Assembly (NCBI RefSeq): GCF_949987515.2 | Contig: NC_082693.1 | Location: 22,502,994 to 22,566,993, forward strand | Origin: Delphinus delphis | Taxonomy: Eukaryota; Chordata; Mammalia; Artiodactyla; Delphinidae | Reading direction: 5' to 3' | Length of the DNA stretch: 64,000 nucleotides | Shown: positions 61,291 through 64,000 of the stretch, piece by piece | How the letters are laid out: each line of letters opens with the position of its first letter | Position numbering within the stretch: the first letter of the stretch is position 1 | Position numbers and translations under genes: made by a program | Notes under the pieces: generated by a model | Databases searched by the model: none | Told to the model about the DNA's origin: nothing | Seen by the model: only the letters and a program-made list of their open reading frames with translations

Positions 61291-61689
61291 AGCATAGCAT
61301 CTTTAAATCTCAATCTTCCTCTACTTCCATCTTCACATTGCCTTCAGGCATTGCCTTCACTTGGATAATCCAGGACAATCTCCCCATCTCAAGATCCCCA
61401 GTCTCATCACATCTGCAAAATCCCTTTAGCCATATAATGCAGCCGCCATAGGTTCCAGAGATTAGGACATGGACATCCTAATGGTCCTGGGGAGGAGGCA
61501 GTGGGGACAGAAGGGCACCGTTCAGCCCCCCACACCATTTGATGCTGGCCAGCTGCTACTACCTTAGGTACCCTGAATGAAACATACCGGTGCTTCTCAG
61601 GAGTGCCTTGTCATATGTAACACCTATGTGAGGTGGCATTTTTATCCTATGTTAAGAGGGCATGAGAGCTGAGTGTCAAACTGTTTAGC

Positions 61690-61925
61690 AGGCTCTAGAG
61701 TCAGACTGGATTTCAATCCTGGTCTCTGTCCGTTAACCGCTTACAAGCTATGTGACCCTGGGAGAGTTCCTTGACTTCTTTAAATCTCAGTTTCCTTGTC
61801 TGTAAAATGACATCTGTCTTCTGGGTTATTGTGACATTTAAAGGAGACAGTCCTTGTAAAATAATTAGTACAGGGTCCAGCATAGAGAAAAATATTCAAT
61901 AATTATTCGTTCTTATTAGTATTGT
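61690..61925 (+). repeat. MIR SINE, forward
   Basis: ggctctagagtcagactgga, ttaccgcttacaagctatgt-like core, gaccctgggagagttccttg, aatctcagtttccttgtctg, cagggtccagcatagagaaa. Confidence 0.85.
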
Positions 61926-61929
61926 TAGT

Positions 61930-62215
61930 CTATCTTCCTTACTTTACAGATAAAAATAAGACGCTTAGAAATATTAAGTGATTTTTTTTTTTTTTTTTTT
62001 TGCGGTATGCGGGCCTCTCACTGTTGTGGCCTCTCCCGTTGCGGAACACAGGCTCCGGACGCGCAGGCTCAGCGGCCATGGCTCACGGGCCCAGCCGCTC
62101 CGCGGCATGTGGGATCTTCCCGGACTGGGGCACGAACCCGTGTCCCCTGCATCGGCAGGGGTACTCCCAACCACTACACCACCAGGGAAGCCCTAAGTGA
62201 TTTATTTTTGCCTCA
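61930..62215 (-). repeat. MIR SINE fragment, reverse, split by a SINE
   Basis: tcttccttactttacagata (61933-61952) and gacgcttagaaatattaagt, resuming after the SINE with tgatttatttttgcctcaca. Short and diverged, facing the MIR just before it. Confidence 0.5.
61985..62194 (-). mobile_element. CHR SINE (short, young), reverse
   Basis: A T run of about 19, then gcggtatgcgggcctctcac, to the head ccaccagggaagccc. The flanks ttaagtgattt (61975-61985) and ctaagtgattt (62194-62204) differ at one base. Confidence 0.95.
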
Positions 62216-62577
62216 CAGCCTCGGTCTCAGAATCTATAGACAGGGTGAAAACAAGTGTGACACTGGAGTTATTTGTACCCAATTGAGAAATCCCCTTCCC
62301 TTACCTGCCCGAATGCTGCCACTGTCACCTGGCTGACGCTGTGCCTGACACCACTGCACGAGGGCTTCTGAACTGCTGGCCACCATCTCACCTTCGGTTC
62401 TCCTTGCCTGCGAGGTGGTTCCTATTTTATCCTGCTGCTGTCCCCACACAGGCCCTCGAACCTGTCATGGAAATACTTGCTGTAGTCACTATTTTTATTA
62501 ATGTTCCACTATAAAATCTCATTGCTACTGCCTGCTGAATTTGGATGTCTAATTTGTATTTCAAAATTAACATGTCC
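62216..62577. other. Unassigned sequence
   Basis: No named repeat or gene was recognised. Confidence 0.3.
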
Positions 62578-62591
62578 AGGACCAAAATTTT

Positions 62592-63014
62592 TTATTGAAG
62601 CATAGTTGATTTACAATTTTGTGTTAGTTTCAGGTATACAGCAAAGTGATTCAGTTATATGTATGTTTTTTTCAGATTACTTTCCATTTTAAGATGTTGA
62701 ATGTAGCTCCCTGTGCTATACAGTAAATCCTTGCTGCTTATCTATTTTATGTATAGTAATTGTATCTGTTAATCCCATACTCCTAATTTATCCCTCCCCC
62801 CACCTTTGTTTGTTATCTATGTCTGTGAGTCTGTTTCTGTTTTGTATATAGATTCATTTGTATTATTTTTTAGATTCCACATATAAGTGATATCACGTGA
62901 TTATTTGTCTTTCTCTGTCTGACTTACTTCACTTAGTATGACAATCTCTAGGTCCATCCATGTTGTAGCAAATAGCATTATTTCTTTCTTTTTTACGACT
63001 GAGTAATATTCCAT

Positions 63015-63060
<46 letters not shown>

Positions 63061-63078
63061 ACATCTTCTTAACCAGTC
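62592..63078 (-). mobile_element. L1 3' end with internal (TA)n, reverse
   Basis: L1 3' UTR in reverse (tattgaagcatagttgattt, ttcaggtatacagcaaagtg, accctgtgctatacag-like block), then ttagattccacatataagtg and the end of ORF2 to about 63078. The target duplication is aggaccaaaatttt at 62578-62591 and aaggccaaactttt at 63079-63092, imperfect. Confidence 0.88.
63017..63057. repeat. (TA)n microsatellite inside the L1
   Basis: About 19 ta units at the place where L1 normally has a short tatata stretch after ccattgtatat, so it probably grew from L1 sequence. Confidence 0.95.
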
Positions 63079-63092
63079 AAGGCCAAACTTTT

Positions 63093-63845
63093 CAACACCT
63101 CCCCTCCCCCAATGGCTCCTTCCTGAATGACGCTCACCTCAGTGAATGGTGATACCACTCTCCCAAGTTGCTCAGAACAAATACTTCCATGCTTCCTCTT
63201 TCTCTCACACCTTGTGACCAACCTGACAACAAGGCTATTATAACGTCTCCCTTCAAATACAGTGTCTTCTTACTACCCAGGCTAAGGCACCATCATCTCA
63301 TATCTAGATGATTGTCACCCAACAACTCTCCATGCTCTCATTCTCACCCTCGCAATCCTTCTACACATAAGTCAGATAATGTCACTTCACTGTTCAACTC
63401 TCTCCAGTGGCTTATGGCTAATCTTAAACAAAATCCAAAGTCCTCATCACGCCTACAAGACTCTGTATGATCCGGCCCCTGCCTACTTCTCTGATCTCAT
63501 TTCCTACCCTTTTTCCTTACACCTCTTGAGTCACACTTGCCTTCCTGCTCTCTTGGGAGCTCCCCAAGCATGTGCCTGCCTCAGGACATTTGCATATGCT
63601 CTTTCCTTTGCCTAGAATACTCTTCTCCCTAGATAGCCACACTATTTGTGTCCTCGCTCCATTCAGATCTTTGTCAAATACCATCTCCTCATCAAGGCCT
63701 TTCCTTACTATCCTACGTAAAAAGCATTCCATCACTTCATTTTCTTTAGAGTGCGTATTATTACATGCCACTGTATTATATACTGTGTTGCTTATTGGTT
63801 TATCACCTGTCACTCCACTAGAATAGAAGCTGCATGTTCACTTGG
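63093..63845 (+). repeat. L2 LINE, RT C-terminal side and 3' UTR
   Basis: Forward L2 with its typical order: ctttctctcacaccttgtga, the ggctaaggcaccatcatctc region, atgtcacttcactgttcaac, ctccagtggcttatggctaa, caagactctgtatgatccgg, gcctcaggacatttgcatat, gccactgtattatatactgt and the end cactagaatagaagctgcat. Decayed CR1-like RT C-terminal coding remains here, but the open stretches (78, 84 and, reverse, 98 codons) are accidental. Confidence 0.85.
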
Positions 63846-64000
63846 TTTGTTTGTTTTTTCCCTCCTCCCTCTTAGAATCATGCTTGAAACCCTTTTTTTT
63901 TTTTTAACTTTCTATGAAAATATGGGTCAAAGAATCACACATTCCAGATATGCTCCTGTTATCTCTTTGCTTCATGGGTCAGTTTATTTTTTTTTCAGAC
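63846..64000. other. Unassigned end of window
   Basis: A T run (63892-63905) followed by unrecognised sequence; the window ends in the middle of it. Confidence 0.3.

Larger units (their letters stand above)
59578..61545 (-). repeat. MaLR-like LTR, reverse, in three pieces
   Basis: Pieces at 59578-59786, 60469-60531 and 61305-61545 read continuously: tatcagtttcctatggctgc, tgtaacaaattccaaccaac, ctcatagttctggaggccag, ccttgccttttccagctcct; then cttggctcatggacctttcc and ttcatcttcaaagccagcag; then cacttggataatccaggaca, atctccccatctcaagatcc, gccataggttccagagatta. Between them sit SINEs and an L1. The family assignment is approximate. Confidence 0.7.

Overview
This window is mammalian nuclear DNA, most likely from a cetacean (dolphin or whale). 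The evidence is its SINEs. Eighteen tRNA-derived SINE copies carry the cetacean/hippo CHR-type head (ggcttccctggtggcgcagt), and several are only mildly diverged and still flanked by readable target-site duplications. The LINE-1 elements also have the 3' UTR type I associate with cetartiodactyls. I see no BovB-type LINE and no primate or rodent SINE. Toothed and baleen whales cannot be separated from this sequence alone.

No intact protein-coding gene or functional RNA gene is visible. The window looks like an intergenic or deep-intronic stretch made of layered transposable elements of different ages. The only host-gene-like sequence is a broken minus-strand copy of GATC (mitochondrial glutamyl-tRNA(Gln) amidotransferase subunit C) at about 53.6-53.9 kb.

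Layout. 0-5 kb: MIR, a young L1 tail, a decayed class III (ERVL-like) retrovirus on the minus strand, and two old L1M 3' ends back to back. 5.05-8.7 kb: a hAT/Charlie-like DNA transposon with a near full-length Tigger1 (pogo/mariner) inserted in it. 9-17.8 kb: MIR, L2, five CHR SINEs and LTR-like remnants. 17.8-18.3 kb: a twin-primed (internally inverted) L1. 19-27 kb: sparse old L2/MIR and a 5'-truncated L1 carrying a nested SINE. 27.2-28.9 kb: a second ERVL-like pol remnant. 29.5-35.4 kb: a near full-length plus-strand L1 with broken ORF1 and ORF2. 37.8-45.2 kb: a full-length minus-strand L1 with broken ORFs, a CpG-rich 5' UTR and two nested SINEs. It sits inside a MIR that it split, with a 13-bp target duplication. 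45-59 kb: LTR, L2, MIR and SINE copies, the GATC pseudogene and a (CA)n microsatellite. 59.6-61.5 kb: a MaLR-like LTR carrying SINE-in-SINE and a site hit twice, by a SINE and by an L1. 61.7-64 kb: MIR, SINE, an L1 tail with a (TA)n tract, and an L2 segment.

The elements do not work together as a system. Their value is as a readable insertion history: nesting order, target-site duplications, two candidate L1 3' transductions, one twin-priming event and several small unexplained insertions. I found no previously undescribed functional system. The best follow-ups are the two 3'-transduction candidates, the triple 14-bp target-site copy, the GATC copy, and two small insertions flanked by short direct repeats.
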